Below, piece after piece: positions 29,777-39,840 of a stretch of 64,000 bases of DNA. Position numbers and translations under genes: made by a program. The notes under the pieces are model-generated. The model was given only the letters and a program-made list of their open reading frames with translations. It did not search any database and had not been told where the DNA came from. The first letter of the stretch is position 1. Every line of letters starts with the position of its first letter. The stretch is from Leptodactylus fallax (lineage: Eukaryota; Chordata; Amphibia; Anura; Leptodactylidae): positions 1,736,001-1,800,000 of the forward strand of contig CAMRHE010000324.1 of the NCBI GenBank assembly GCA_947044405.1. The letters run 5' to 3'.

Positions 29777-30044
29777 TTTATTAGATCTTTGATAAAGCCA
29801 CCAAAACCGCATGGTGGGTGACTATCGTCTTTTTACAGATGCGGGTAGTGACATACTACACATACAGGTTGGTACAAGATTTCTGCTATGTTTCCTATGT
29901 CATTTATACATTCACTACCAGAAGGACCTGGCTTCGCATAGGTATATTTCATTTTTTGTTTGTTTAGTGGCCCCATAAGAATTGGCCAGTTTTGTACTTG
30001 ACATTCAGTATGGCAGTCCAGTATAGGTACAGTCTATTTATGGC

Positions 30045-30430
30045 TGTGTTGTTATGGAAACCTGGTAAAGGAAATGTGAACTTATATTGGCTGATACATG
30101 TCATATGACTGAATATTTAAGGACCTGTGAACTGCTATTGACTCATACAGGTCATAAATAGCTTGGTTGCTATGGAAACCTGGTGTAAAGCTGTGTGTAT
30201 GTCAAGACTGAAAAACCTTGCGATTTTCCATTGGTCCATAAGCGTTGTGTGATCATGTGTGTCTCAGTTTAGAAATCAGTGAAAAACCTGCGATAGGTTG
30301 TTATGGAAAACCTGGAGTAAAACTGTGTGTATGTGACCTTGTGTAACAGAGTCATCCACAGCGCCCTGCCCCTTTAAAGCTGACCTACAGCAGTGAAGAA
30401 AAATGGCTGGGTTGTTATTGAAACATGGAG
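30045..30430 (+). repeat. Diverged tandem repeat with X-box-like motif
   Basis: GTTGTTATGGAAACCTGG at about 30048, GTTGCTATGGAAACCTGG at 30166, GTTGTTATGGAAAACCTGG at 30298 and GTTGTTATTGAAACATGG at 30410 recur every 110-130 bases, followed each time by GTGTGTATGT- or GTGTGCATGT-like sequence in the last three. The core GTTGCTATGGAAAC resembles the X-box bound by RFX factors. Whether it is bound is unknown. Confidence 0.65.
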
Positions 30431-30597
30431 TGCAGCTGTGTGCATGTGGCTGACAATGACTTGTCAGATTGGAGATGGGCTTGGGTCTGCTGAGAGTTTT
30501 CATTAGATCGAGTAAAAGCCATGCATTTTGCTGCAGGAGACATGAGTAGTTTAAAAACTATTTATAAGAATGCTGACATCCAGTATGGCAGTCCAGT

Positions 30598-30800
30598 CAG
30601 TGGCATAAATACCGGGGTAGCAGCGGTAGCGGCTGCCACAGGGCCCGGGACATTAGGGGGCGGGCCCCTGATGTTTTTTTTTTTAATAGGCCGTTACCTG
30701 CTGGTGTAACACCTGCTCCATAGTGGGCCCTGCTCACAGCCTCCTGCGCTTCACCTTCTGCGGAGGCGGCCATGAGCAGGAGCGGGGATCGGTAAGTAAG
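30598..30800 (+). mobile_element. hAT-type end fragment (CAGTGGCATAAATA)
   Basis: The stretch CAGTGGCATAAATACCGGGG followed by GGGCCCGGGACATTAGGGGGC matches the end style of the other CAGTGGC-type elements in the window. No partner end or target duplication was found. Confidence 0.55.
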
Positions 30801-30865
30801 GCTGCGGCCCGCGAACCCCACAAATGCTGCTATTATTATACTCTTCCTATATTAATTGGAGCCCA

Positions 30866-31052
30866 CACACACTACTAAAAAGTTGCATTTTGTTGCAGAT
30901 TTTGCTTTATTTTTTTGAGCCAAAGCAAAGAGTGGCTTCAAAAGAAATGGGAAATATAAAGGAAGAACTTCTCCCTTCTGCTCAATCCACTCCTGGCTTT
31001 GGCTAAAAATAAAATGCAGCTAAATCTGCAACAATAAATGCGGCTTTTCTGC
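30866..31052. mobile_element. MITE copy, GAGCCAAAG family
   Basis: AGTTGCATTTTGTTGCAGAT ... GAGCCAAAG ... TGGCTTTGGCTAAAAA ... GCAACAATAAATGCGGC, a copy of the 23157 family lacking clean ends. It directly abuts the L2 fragment. Confidence 0.7.
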
Positions 31053-32452
31053 TTCTGGTCACTAATGACCTTCTAACTGCTAAAGCCAAGCGTCACTACT
31101 CTGTCCTCCTCCTCGACCTCTCGTCTGCCTTTGACACAGTCGACCACTCCCTCTTTTTAGAAACGCTCTCATTCCTTGGCATCTCAGATCTGGCCCTTTT
31201 CCTGGATCTCCTCATACCTCACCAACCGCACATTCAGTGTCTGCCACTCGCACACCACCTCCCCGCCATGCCCTCTTTCTGTAGGTGTCCCCCAAGGCTC
31301 CGTCCTAGGACCCCTCCTGTTCTCCATCTACACCCTCGACCTTGGCCAACTCATAGAATGTCATGGTTTTCAATACCATTGCTATGTTGATGACACTCAA
31401 ATATATCTCTCTGGACCAGACATTACCTCCCTATTGTCCCAGAGTGTCTAGCAGCCATAGCCTCCTTTCTCTCCTCCCGCTTTCTCAAACTCAATATGGA
31501 GAAAACAGAGTTCATCATCATTGCCCCACCTTGCATAGCCCCTCTACCTGACCCATCTATCAAAGTTAATGGAACCACACTTACCCCAGTCCCATGGGTC
31601 CACTGCCTTGGGATAACCTTAGACTCTGACCTATCCTTCAAGCCATACATCCAAACCCTCAACACCTCCTGCCGCCTCCAACTCAAGAACATCAATCGAA
31701 TCCGCTCCTTCCTCACCCCTGAAACTACAAAGATGCTAGTCCATGCCCCCATAATCTCCTGCTTAGACTACTGTAACATCCTTCTCCATGGCCTCCCAGC
31801 AAATACTCTCCCCCCCTCCAGTCCACCTTAAACTGTGCTGCTTGTTTAATACACCTCTCCCCCCGTTCTTCATCAGCCGCTTCCCTCTGCCAATCCCTTC
31901 ACTGGCTACCCGTTGCCCAGCGAATAGAGTTCAAATTACTAACGCTGACATACAAAGCCATCCACAACCTGTCCCCTCCATATATCTCACACCTAATCTC
32001 CCGCTACTTGCCCACATGTATCCTCCAAAGACCTCCTACTCTGCTCTGCTCTTATCCTCCCTTCACACAACCGTCTCCAAGAATTCTCCCATGCATCCCC
32101 CATACTCTGGAACTCATTACCAAGACACATAAGACCGATCCCCACAATCACAAGCTTCAAGAAGGCCCTGAAGACTCACCTATTCAGGAAGGCCTACAAC
32201 CTCCAATAACGCTACTGTCACCACACCACCCTCTGTACAGCCTCTCTCCTCACCTTTTGTCTCTATCCCTCTTCCCTCATAGATTGTAAGCTCTTGTGGG
32301 CAGGGCCCTCTATCCCACTGTGCCAGTTGGTCACTGTTAGTATTATATTTGTTTTGTATATTTTGTGTACCATATGTAAACCCTCAAATGTACAGCACCA
32401 TGGAATTAATGGTGCTATATAAATAAACAATAATAATAATAATAATAATAAT
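31053..32452 (+). mobile_element. L2-type LINE, 5'-truncated
   Basis: Starts within RT and runs to a typical L2 3' tail: TGTAAGCTCTTGTGGGCAGG, then GGTGCTATATAAATAAA and an (AAT)n run at 32428-32452. The endonuclease region is absent because the copy is 5'-truncated. Confidence 0.9.
31095..32210 (+). pseudogene. L2 reverse transcriptase and C-terminal region
   Basis: The RT of an L2/CR1-group LINE, read in more than one frame. Motifs in order: [14 protein letters not shown], then a frameshift, [18 protein letters not shown] and [12 protein letters not shown] (catalytic YVDD in place of the usual YADD, about 31380-31403), a stop at about 31450, NMEKTEFIII, LGITLDSDLSF, CLDYCNILLHGLP, and in another frame LHWLPV-type sequence before the 3' UTR. 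In living L2 elements this enzyme copies the RNA at a nicked target. This copy cannot make protein. Confidence 0.88.
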
Positions 32453-34100
32453 ATGTGTGATTTTCTCCTCTTTTCTTCTTTCAGGGTTTAGACATTGATG
32501 ACTCAGTGGAAATCCAATAACCAGCACCACTACCAATCAGCTAATATTGGGAGACACAGTGGCCTGTACTAGCACAGTTTATGGAGCCAGAAGCAGACAG
32601 TTCCATACACTGTGCAGTGGCCATGCTGGGTTACTGCACCTCAACAACCATTTATTTGAATGGAGCTGCCTCCTTCCTCTAATACTAGGAAAATTTATAA
32701 CGTTTATAAAGTTGTGTATTGAGGAAATATATCCTTCATATGCATTATAGTGTTGACATATGTTTTTACATAAACATAGGCTAAAACTGTGTATAAAATG
32801 TTTTCCTTAACTTCCCACTACCCTTCTCCCTCCCTCAACTATACTGTTTCCCCTGTTATCTAAAAAAAAACCCACAATATTAGTATTCTACTAATAAGGT
32901 CCATAGAAAACATGGACTGCACACAGCTGCCATCCATGTGCCATCCATTTTCCAAAGACCCCGGACACAACTACGGTCATGTACATGGGTCCTAACTGGG
33001 AAAGAACAGGCACTGCTGGACGTGTGTCTTTTAGTAAATAGGAAGAAGAGTTGGTCTAAAAGGGTCTATCACTTTAAGATGATATTTTCCTAAATCACAG
33101 TTTTTTAAATATAAATATTGATCAAGCTAGGCCCGTGAAAAAGAGAGAACCAATATTGAAGTATCTATTCCTTAGACGTACATGTTGTCCTTTTCTGTCT
33201 CAAAACGCAGACAATGCATTTTTCTATATCAGAATTGCAGAGTAGCTGCAGCAATATGTCACATGCAGGAATTTCACAACATCAAAGTCATATACTTGGG
33301 AAGGGTTATCAGAACATACTTGAAGGAGATTATCAAGATATTCATCCTAAACAGAGTAAGAAGGCTTTCACACAATGCTATTTGCAGTGTCTGCTTGCTA
33401 TATGTAGCAGAAAAGCTTTTACTGCAGGTGTCAGATCTATCCATAGTCCCCTATTCACCCAACAGAAGCCAAAGGAGTGTCCTTTTGGCCTCTGGCAAGC
33501 CAGTGTAATTCAGCATGCTTTTTTGCTGTATGGAATAGAACAGCTTTCTGCAGTACTCCATATAAAGGCATCCAGTAAAAAAACGTATATTGTGCATCGT
33601 ACAGATAATTTTTTTTAAAAATGGAGACTATGGTGATGCCACTTTATACCTATACAATATCATTCATCAGAGGTAAATAGCAACCTACAAACCCGGACAA
33701 GTGCCAGAGCCTCATGCTCCTTTTGGGGGCCCACTCAGTTGCTGGTCACTGATTGTTCTACTTTGTCTCCTTTCAACCCTCCTCCATAAGTCTTACAATT
33801 AAAAGAGGTTTTCCGCCTGATTCCCACTGCCTGGTCACATGATCAGAACCAGCGATCATCCGCCTGGGAGCTCCTCTCCCTCACTCCCTCCTCTCTTGAT
33901 CTCACAGGTAATTTGTCTGCGTTATGGGAGCTGGCATGGCTTCTCCTCTTCTTGACGTCTGCCGGCCTCCCACGCCTGCGCAATACTGTAGAGCCAGAGT
34001 GTTGGCTTCAGCGCAATGCCGGAACTCCATCTTTATTGCGCAGGCGCCGGCAGACATCGAGAAGAGGAGGAGCCCAGTATAACCTATCCCTAACTCACCT
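32453..34100. other. No recognised gene
   Basis: Two overlapping plus-strand frames (33182-33508 and 33214-33618, 108 and 134 codons) lack any recognisable domain and lie in different phases. I treat them as chance. The stretch near 33940-34070 has inverted GGAGGAG / CTCCTC and CGCCGGCAGAC segments, probably another MITE remnant. Confidence 0.45.
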
Positions 34101-34325
34101 TTAGGCTACGGCCCCACATTGCAGAAATGCAGCTTTTTTTGTTGCAGATTTTGCTGCGTTTTTTTGAGCCAAAGCCAGGAGTAGATTTAGCAGCAAGTAG
34201 AAGTATAAGAACTTCCTATATATTTCCCATTCCTTTTGTAGCCATTCTTGGCTTTGATTCAATAAACCGCAGCAAAATCTGCAACAAAAAAAGCTGCATT
34301 TCCGCAACGTGGGGCCATAGCTTTA
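34101..34325. mobile_element. MITE, GGCCCCACATTGCAG family
   Basis: TTAGGCTACGGCCCCACATT at the left is inverse to AACGTGGGGCCATAGCTTTA at the right, with GAGCCAAAGCCAGGAGT mirrored by GGCTTTGATTC. Non-coding. Confidence 0.82.
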
Positions 34326-34988
34326 GTCTTACACCTACAGAATCATCCAGTGATAAGGAGCTGGAATCCACCTCAAAATCAGTGCCAGATTCCACTGTGT
34401 GAACATATCTTAAACAGAGCTACTTAAAAGGGAACACTGTAATGTATGGGGCATAGGGGGGCATGTAGAGGGAAACACTGCCACTGTGTGAGTTGCATGA
34501 TAAGCAGATAGGTAAGCAGATAACTTGCTTTAGTGGCACAGCCCCTTGAAGACCAACAAAACTAACAACTTGTATGATTTATTAACAGTACAAGTAGACT
34601 ACAAGTAAAGTTCCATTCACACTGCGTCATTTTGAGGTATTCATTGGAAGAATTACCCGTTAGAAAATTCAGAGGTATACAGTTAATGGATGCTAATAGC
34701 ATCCTTCATCCACAGGTGTCCATTTAAGAAAAAAAATATACTTTGTGGTTTATTCTTATTGCATACATTTGTCTAGAGTAGTGAATTCGGCTGTGGTAAT
34801 CCAAACAGTGAAAAAACTGTATCCTCACACTGCACAGTATGATGGAGGCCAAAAGTATATTTCTTTGGCCTCTGTTGGTATAATGGAAGACTACGGGTCC
34901 CTTTAATGTATTTGGCAGTAGCTTTCCTAAGATCTACAGTAAATGTGCACTGCAGAGGCAGTGTGAAAAGAACCTTAGGGACTGTTCA

Positions 34989-35407
34989 GGGTGGGTTCAC
35001 ACCTGCGCTTGCTATCCATCCGTTGCCAATCCAGTGAAAATCTCGGCGAACTGGATTGGCATCGGATACAGACCGGTCAGCGACGCATTGGTTAAAAACC
35101 CATTCATTTGAATGGGTTTTTAAAGCAATGCACGGGTGTGCGATTGCACCCTCTGCGCTGCGAAGCCGTTTTTTTTTCGTCGGACATGAAGTCCTGCGTG
35201 TCCGACTTTGTTTCCGACGAAAAAAAAAGGATTCGCAGCGCAGAGGGTGTAAGCGCACACCCGAGCATTGCTTTAAAAACCCATTCAAATGAATGGGTTT
35301 TTAACCAATGCGTCGCTGACCGGTCTGTATCCGATGCCAATCCAGTTCGCCAAGATTTTCACTGGATTGGCAACGGACGGATAGCAAGCGCAGGTGTGAA
35401 CCCACCC
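34989..35407. mobile_element. Nearly perfect 419-bp palindrome (fold-back MITE)
   Basis: GGGTGGGTTCACACCTGCGC at 34989 is matched by its complement ending at 35407, and pairing extends to the centre near 35200 with only about ten mismatches per arm. TCA occurs on both outer sides. A transcript would form a long hairpin. Four overlapping open frames on both strands are mirror images of each other, not genes. Confidence 0.92.
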
Positions 35408-36108
35408 TCACACGGAGAAATTTGCTGTTGCTTTTGAGGTGAATTCTGTCTTAAAAACAGCTCCAAATTCCTCTAGAAGTGACACACACTTCATTTTTTC
35501 AGGATGCTGAAAAAAAGAAGGCTACTGCTCTATATTTCAACCAATTCTATGGCTGTTTCAGCCACAGAACCTGCGGTATGATACTAGCGCTGATTTGCCC
35601 CGCCGTGTCAGAGGATAATAAGCAAACCTGTGGTGGAAAGGTGAAGGTGTGGCGAGTTACACAAGGCTGAAATTAGGAGAGGAATCCAAGGCACAATACT
35701 GCTCTCCAAATTCTGAAGTGTGAACATACCCTTATACTGCTTCTATATATCCTATACCCACAAAAGTTCCAGTACATCTTTTGTGCCGATGTAAAATGCC
35801 CAAACCTTGTCCAAATTATTGGGTCTCTGGGTTATGACTGCAAATGATTGTTCATGGGCTCTCTTATATAGGTCAGTGTAGCTAGCAGTTCTGGGGCTGC
35901 TGTGCCTGGCAAAGATGGCGCCGCTGAAGTGGCTGCCTGTGAGGCAGCTCTGAGACTCTCTCTCTTATTTTTCTTTCTCTGTCTGTTTTTTTTTTTTATC
36001 TCTCTACTTAATGGACTTTACACTATGAAGAAATGAAGAAACAAAGACTTGGAATTGGACCTTTGTGATACTTTTTTTTGTTTTTATCTGTCTTTTTGTC
36101 CTGCTGAA

Positions 36109-37527
36109 ATGGGAACTCTTGTGTCTGCAGGCATTTCTTTTGTCTACACAAGAGAGAAACTACTGCTGCTTAGAGTCACAGCAGGACTGCATACCATTTG
36201 CCCACCCATCCCCCAAGAACTCTGGAGAAAGAAAAAGCGGGGGAGGGGCTGCAGAGCAGGAACTCTTCAGAGGATTAAAAAGAGGCGTTACCGACCAACT
36301 GTTCCCTCCATCATTATGGGCAATGTGAGATCTCTTGCAAACAAGATGGATGAACTAACAGCGCTCACCAGGCATCATCAGGAGTTTCGGGTGTGTAGCA
36401 TGATGCTACTTATAGAGACTTGGCTCACTGAAGTTACTCCTGACTCTCTGGTCTCCTTGGATGGTTTTAAACTCCTTCGGGCAGACAGGACAAGGGAGAG
36501 CGGTAAGAGGAAAGGAGGGGGGCTGGCAATGTTTGTGAATAATAGATGGTGCAATCCTAGGCACATTGTGATTAAGGAGCAAACTTGCTGTAAGGACATT
36601 GAACTATTAGCTGTGAGCATGAGACCTTTCTATCTACCAAGGGAACTATCACATGTCATCGTGATAGCTGCATATGTCCCCCCCTCTGCGAAAGCTGACG
36701 CTGCCTGCGAGGTCCTACAAGCCACGCTGAGCCAGTTACAGTCTCAGCACCCCCAGGCCCTCCTTCGTGTGTCTGGCGATTTCAACCATGCCTCCCCATC
36801 ATCCACACTTCCCAGTTTCACACAGTATGTAACCTGCCACACAAGAGACAACAAAACACTGGACTTGTTCTTTGCCAACGTGAGGGAGGCATATAACTCA
36901 TCAGCCCTACCGCCCCTGGGAAGATCGGATCACAACCTAGTACATCTCCGACCTGTGTACAAGCCACTTGTACGTAGAGAACCAGCTGTCACCCGCACAG
37001 TGAGGATATGGTCCGAGGAGAGTGATGAGGCTCTGAGGGATTGTTTTGACACAACCGCATGGAAAGTTTTGCAGGATTCGTATGGAGAAGATATAGAAGG
37101 ACTCACACACTGCATAACGGACTACATTAATTTTTGTGTGGACAACACAGTACCCACAAAAGTGGTGAGGTGCTTCTCCAACAACAAACCATGGATTAAC
37201 TCTGATATAAAAACACTACTTAAGGAGAAAAAGATGGCATTCAGGACAGGAGATAAGGAGGGGTTGAGGGAAGTACAAAAGGAGCTGAGGCATCTAATCA
37301 GGCAAGGAAAAGCCAGTTATAAGGAAAAAATGGAAAAGCAAATGGAAAGAAAAGACATAAGGGGGGTCTGGGAGGGGCTTAAGTCAATTTCGGGTCATAA
37401 ACAGTCTGTCTGCCAGATTGAGGCAGATGTTAACTGGCTTAATGAATTAAACCTATTCTTCAACAGATTTGATCACACACAGCTCCTCCCACCCCAGCAT
37501 GTCCTTCAGCTCCCCTCACCACAATGA
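36109..37527 (+). CDS. LINE endonuclease (APE-like) frame
   Basis: The first ATG is at 36109 (472 residues), though the frame is open from upstream. It encodes an apurinic-type endonuclease that nicks the target DNA: NVRSLANKMDEL near residue 90, ETWLTE near 104, RKGGGLAMFVNNRW, AAYVPPSA, SGDFNH near 223 and GRSDHNLV near 273 are the N, E, GGG, GDFN and SDH active-site blocks. A basic, Lys-rich stretch (about residues 385-440) leads towards the RT. It ends at TGA 37525-37527, overlapping the ATG of the RT frame. In most relatives endonuclease and RT form one protein. Confidence 0.9.
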   Translation: MGTLVSAGISFVYTREKLLLLRVTAGLHTICPPIPQELWRKKKRGRGCRAGTLQRIKKRRYRPTVPSIIMGNVRSLANKMDELTALTRHHQEFRVCSMMLLIETWLTEVTPDSLVSLDGFKLLRADRTRESGKRKGGGLAMFVNNRWCNPRHIVIKEQTCCKDIELLAVSMRPFYLPRELSHVIVIAAYVPPSAKADAACEVLQATLSQLQSQHPQALLRVSGDFNHASPSSTLPSFTQYVTCHTRDNKTLDLFFANVREAYNSSALPPLGRSDHNLVHLRPVYKPLVRREPAVTRTVRIWSEESDEALRDCFDTTAWKVLQDSYGEDIEGLTHCITDYINFCVDNTVPTKVVRCFSNNKPWINSDIKTLLKEKKMAFRTGDKEGLREVQKELRHLIRQGKASYKEKMEKQMERKDIRGVWEGLKSISGHKQSVCQIEADVNWLNELNLFFNRFDHTQLLPPQHVLQLPSPQ

Positions 37528-39029
37528 CTTCACCCCATTCACCCCATGTGGCTACTTCCCAACAGACCAGTAAATCCAGAAATCTGTCTTTATCTGAACA
37601 CAGTCTGACCTTCACACGGGCGCAGGTGAGGAAGGAGATGAAAAAGATCAATGCAAGGAAAGCCGCAGGGCCAGATGACATCAGTGCAAGGCTAATTAAG
37701 ACTTGTGGGGACCAGCTGTGTGGTATAATTACATATATGTATAATATGAGCCTGAGGCAGGAAATAGTCCCTGAATTATGGAAATCTTCTTGTGTGGTAC
37801 CAGTTCCAAAGAAACCTCACCCTATGGACCTCAACGACTACAGACCTGTAGCACTGACATCCCACTTGATGAAGATCTTAGAGAGATTGGTTCTCACACA
37901 TCTTCGCCCTCTAGTGAGCCCCGCTATGGACCCTCTCCAGTTTGCTTATCGACCGGGCATTGGGGTAGATGATGCCATCATCCACCTTCTGCACAGGGCT
38001 CTGTCTCACCTGGAAAAACCAGGGAACACGGTGAGAATAATGTTCTTTGATTTCTCCAGTGCTTTTAACACCATACAGCCCAGGTTACTGAGAGACAAGC
38101 TGGGCCTTGCTGGAGTGGACCACCACCTCTCCAACTGGATCCTAGACTACCTCACAAATCAACCTCAATACGTGAGAGCCCAAGACTGTGTGTCAGGTAC
38201 CGTTATCTGTAATACGGGGGCACCTCAGGGTACGGTTCTCGCCCCTTTCCTCTTCACACTGTACACTGCTGATTTTAGGTGCAACTCATCTAGCTGCTAC
38301 CTACAGAAGTATTCTGACGACTCTGCAATAGTAGGCCTCATCACAGACGATGATGACAGGGAGTACAGAGAACTGAACCGTTTTTTTGTGGACTGGTGCC
38401 ACCAGAACCACCTGAAGATTAACGCGGGGAAGACCAAGGAGATGGTAGTGGACTTCCGTAAAGGCAGATGCCCTCCAAAACCAGTGGACATCCTGGGGAC
38501 GGGCATCGAGATTGTGAACACCTATAAGTACCTGGGTTTGCTCCTTAATAATAAGCTGGACTGGGCAGATCATATGGAGGCCCTGTACAGGAAGGGCCAC
38601 AGCAGGCTCTACCTGCTTAGGAAGCTGAGAGCCTTTGGAATCCGGGGGGCACTTCTTAGGACTTTCTTCAACTCGGTAGTGGCATCAGCCATCTTCTTTG
38701 GAGTGGCCTGCTGGGGGAGCAGTATATCAACCAGGGACAGAAATAAACTTGACAAGCTGATTAGAAGGGCCAGCTCTGTCCTGGGGAGCCCACTGGACCC
38801 AGTGCAGGTGGTGGGTGACAGAAGGATACTGTCCGTGGTGAGCTCCATGCGGGAGAATAACTCCCATCCCATGCATGAGACTGTGATTGCGCTGGGCAGT
38901 ACTGTCAGTGACCGACTGCTCCACCCTAGGTGTGAGAAGGACCGCTATCGGAAGTCTTTCCTCCCCACCGCGGTTAGGCTGTACAACCAACACCGACCTA
39001 AGCGGAGATCATTACATACAGAGAACTGA
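37524..39029 (+). CDS. LINE reverse transcriptase frame
   Basis: 501 residues. RT blocks in order: KKINARKAAGPDDIS, VVPVPKKPHPMDLNDYRPVA, DPLQFAYRPG, MFFDFSSAFNTIQP (catalytic Asp), NTGAPQGTVLAPFLFTLY (about residue 231), YSDDSAIVG (about 262, with Ser in the usual Ala position), then the thumb and LRKLRAFG, ACWGSSIS and a C-terminal stretch to 39029. No internal stop. The enzyme copies element RNA from the nicked target. Its frame differs from the endonuclease frame, and its ATG overlaps the upstream TGA as ATGA. Confidence 0.92.
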   Translation: MTSPHSPHVATSQQTSKSRNLSLSEHSLTFTRAQVRKEMKKINARKAAGPDDISARLIKTCGDQLCGIITYMYNMSLRQEIVPELWKSSCVVPVPKKPHPMDLNDYRPVALTSHLMKILERLVLTHLRPLVSPAMDPLQFAYRPGIGVDDAIIHLLHRALSHLEKPGNTVRIMFFDFSSAFNTIQPRLLRDKLGLAGVDHHLSNWILDYLTNQPQYVRAQDCVSGTVICNTGAPQGTVLAPFLFTLYTADFRCNSSSCYLQKYSDDSAIVGLITDDDDREYRELNRFFVDWCHQNHLKINAGKTKEMVVDFRKGRCPPKPVDILGTGIEIVNTYKYLGLLLNNKLDWADHMEALYRKGHSRLYLLRKLRAFGIRGALLRTFFNSVVASAIFFGVACWGSSISTRDRNKLDKLIRRASSVLGSPLDPVQVVGDRRILSVVSSMRENNSHPMHETVIALGSTVSDRLLHPRCEKDRYRKSFLPTAVRLYNQHRPKRRSLHTEN

Positions 39030-39203
39030 AATATCTCTCTGCCTGTTAAATCCCCCCCCCCTCTGCTACGTCCTATCTGTCTGTCTGCTATTAATGTAAT
39101 GCCTCTCACCTTGGAACATTCCTGTATTTGTATCTGCTTATCTTATCTTATCTTTGCTGCTGTAACACACTGAATTTCCCCATTGTGGGACTATTAAAGG
39201 ACT

Positions 39204-39231
39204 ATTATTATTATTATTATTATTATTATTA
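39204..39231 (+). repeat. (ATT)n tail of the LINE
   Basis: About nine ATT units; 3' tails of simple repeats are usual for L2/CR1-group LINEs. Confidence 0.92.
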
Positions 39232-39599
39232 AAAAATGGAAGCTCTGGCCAGCAGGTATGGGACATTATGGCAAACACATATAGAGGTTCCTAGGGTGGT
39301 AGGTGGTGGTTGTACCATATAGGTCTGGCTGGTACTTATGGGGTACAGATGTGTTTGGCACATTAGCTTGCACTCATATAGGGTTTCTGTGACTGGCACT
39401 TATAGGTTCTCAGTATACACAGTTGCTGGTACTTATGTGTCTAGCAGTCTCTTATGGGGGGGACACTGGTATTCTGTGTACAGTCTTCTGCAGTGTGTGC
39501 AGGGAGGGGTTGTACCTAATTCACAGGGTATGTATTAGCCATCCTATAGCCTGCATTGTCTATTACTCCATCCTCGGTTATGCAATTCTACAGAGGAGC

Positions 39600-39840
39600 T
39601 AACAGGTTGGTGCAGAGTCATAGTGGAAGCAGCTGAATGTGACCGAGGAGCTGTGAGAGACCCCTCCTCCGGGGCTGCTCCTCCTCAGCCTCTCTGTCTC
39701 CTCTGTCCCCGCCTCAGTGCTACACTGGAGGCTGAGGGCACATTACTACAGAGTGCTGCTGCTGCTGCTGCAGGGAGACACGGCCGAGGGCTGACAGGAG
39801 GATGCTCTGCCCGTTACTGGCGGGAAACAGGGTGAGTCAG
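39600..39840 (+). promoter_or_regulatory. Candidate host promoter / first exon, CpG-enriched
   Basis: A GC-rich, CpG-bearing stretch unlike its surroundings, with a (CTG)n run at 39755-39772 and ACAGGAGGATGCTCTGCCCG at 39796-39815. From that ATG ten codons read M-L-C-P-L-L-A-G-N-R, then GGGTGAGTCAGG, a near-consensus splice donor at about 39830. This is what a vertebrate first coding or 5' UTR exon looks like. I cannot name a gene and found no second exon. It could also be an unrelated GC-rich repeat. Confidence 0.35.

Larger units (their letters stand above)
35885..39231 (+). mobile_element. L2/CR1-group LINE, nearly full length
   Basis: A 3.3 kb non-LTR retrotransposon. A 5' UTR begins near 35885 with AAGATGGCGCCGCTGAAG, two long frames encode endonuclease and RT, and the 3' end is CTGAATTTCCCCATTGTGGG, then an (ATT)n tail at 39204-39231. 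The architecture and motifs match an L2/CR1-group family well known from fish and amphibian genomes. Clade placement within the group is tentative. Confidence 0.92.

Noticed and set aside
33182..33618. Two overlapping frames of 108 and 134 codons
   Set aside because: Different phases, no recognisable domain, no repeat family likeness; the kind of length expected by chance in 64 kb.
34986..35437. Four open frames of 78-109 codons on both strands
   Set aside because: Mirror images produced by the 419-bp palindrome.
39623..39835. 70-codon frame through the CpG-enriched stretch
   Set aside because: Begins at GTG, reads through a CTG repeat as poly-Ala and crosses the likely splice donor. The ATG at 39804 is a better candidate start.
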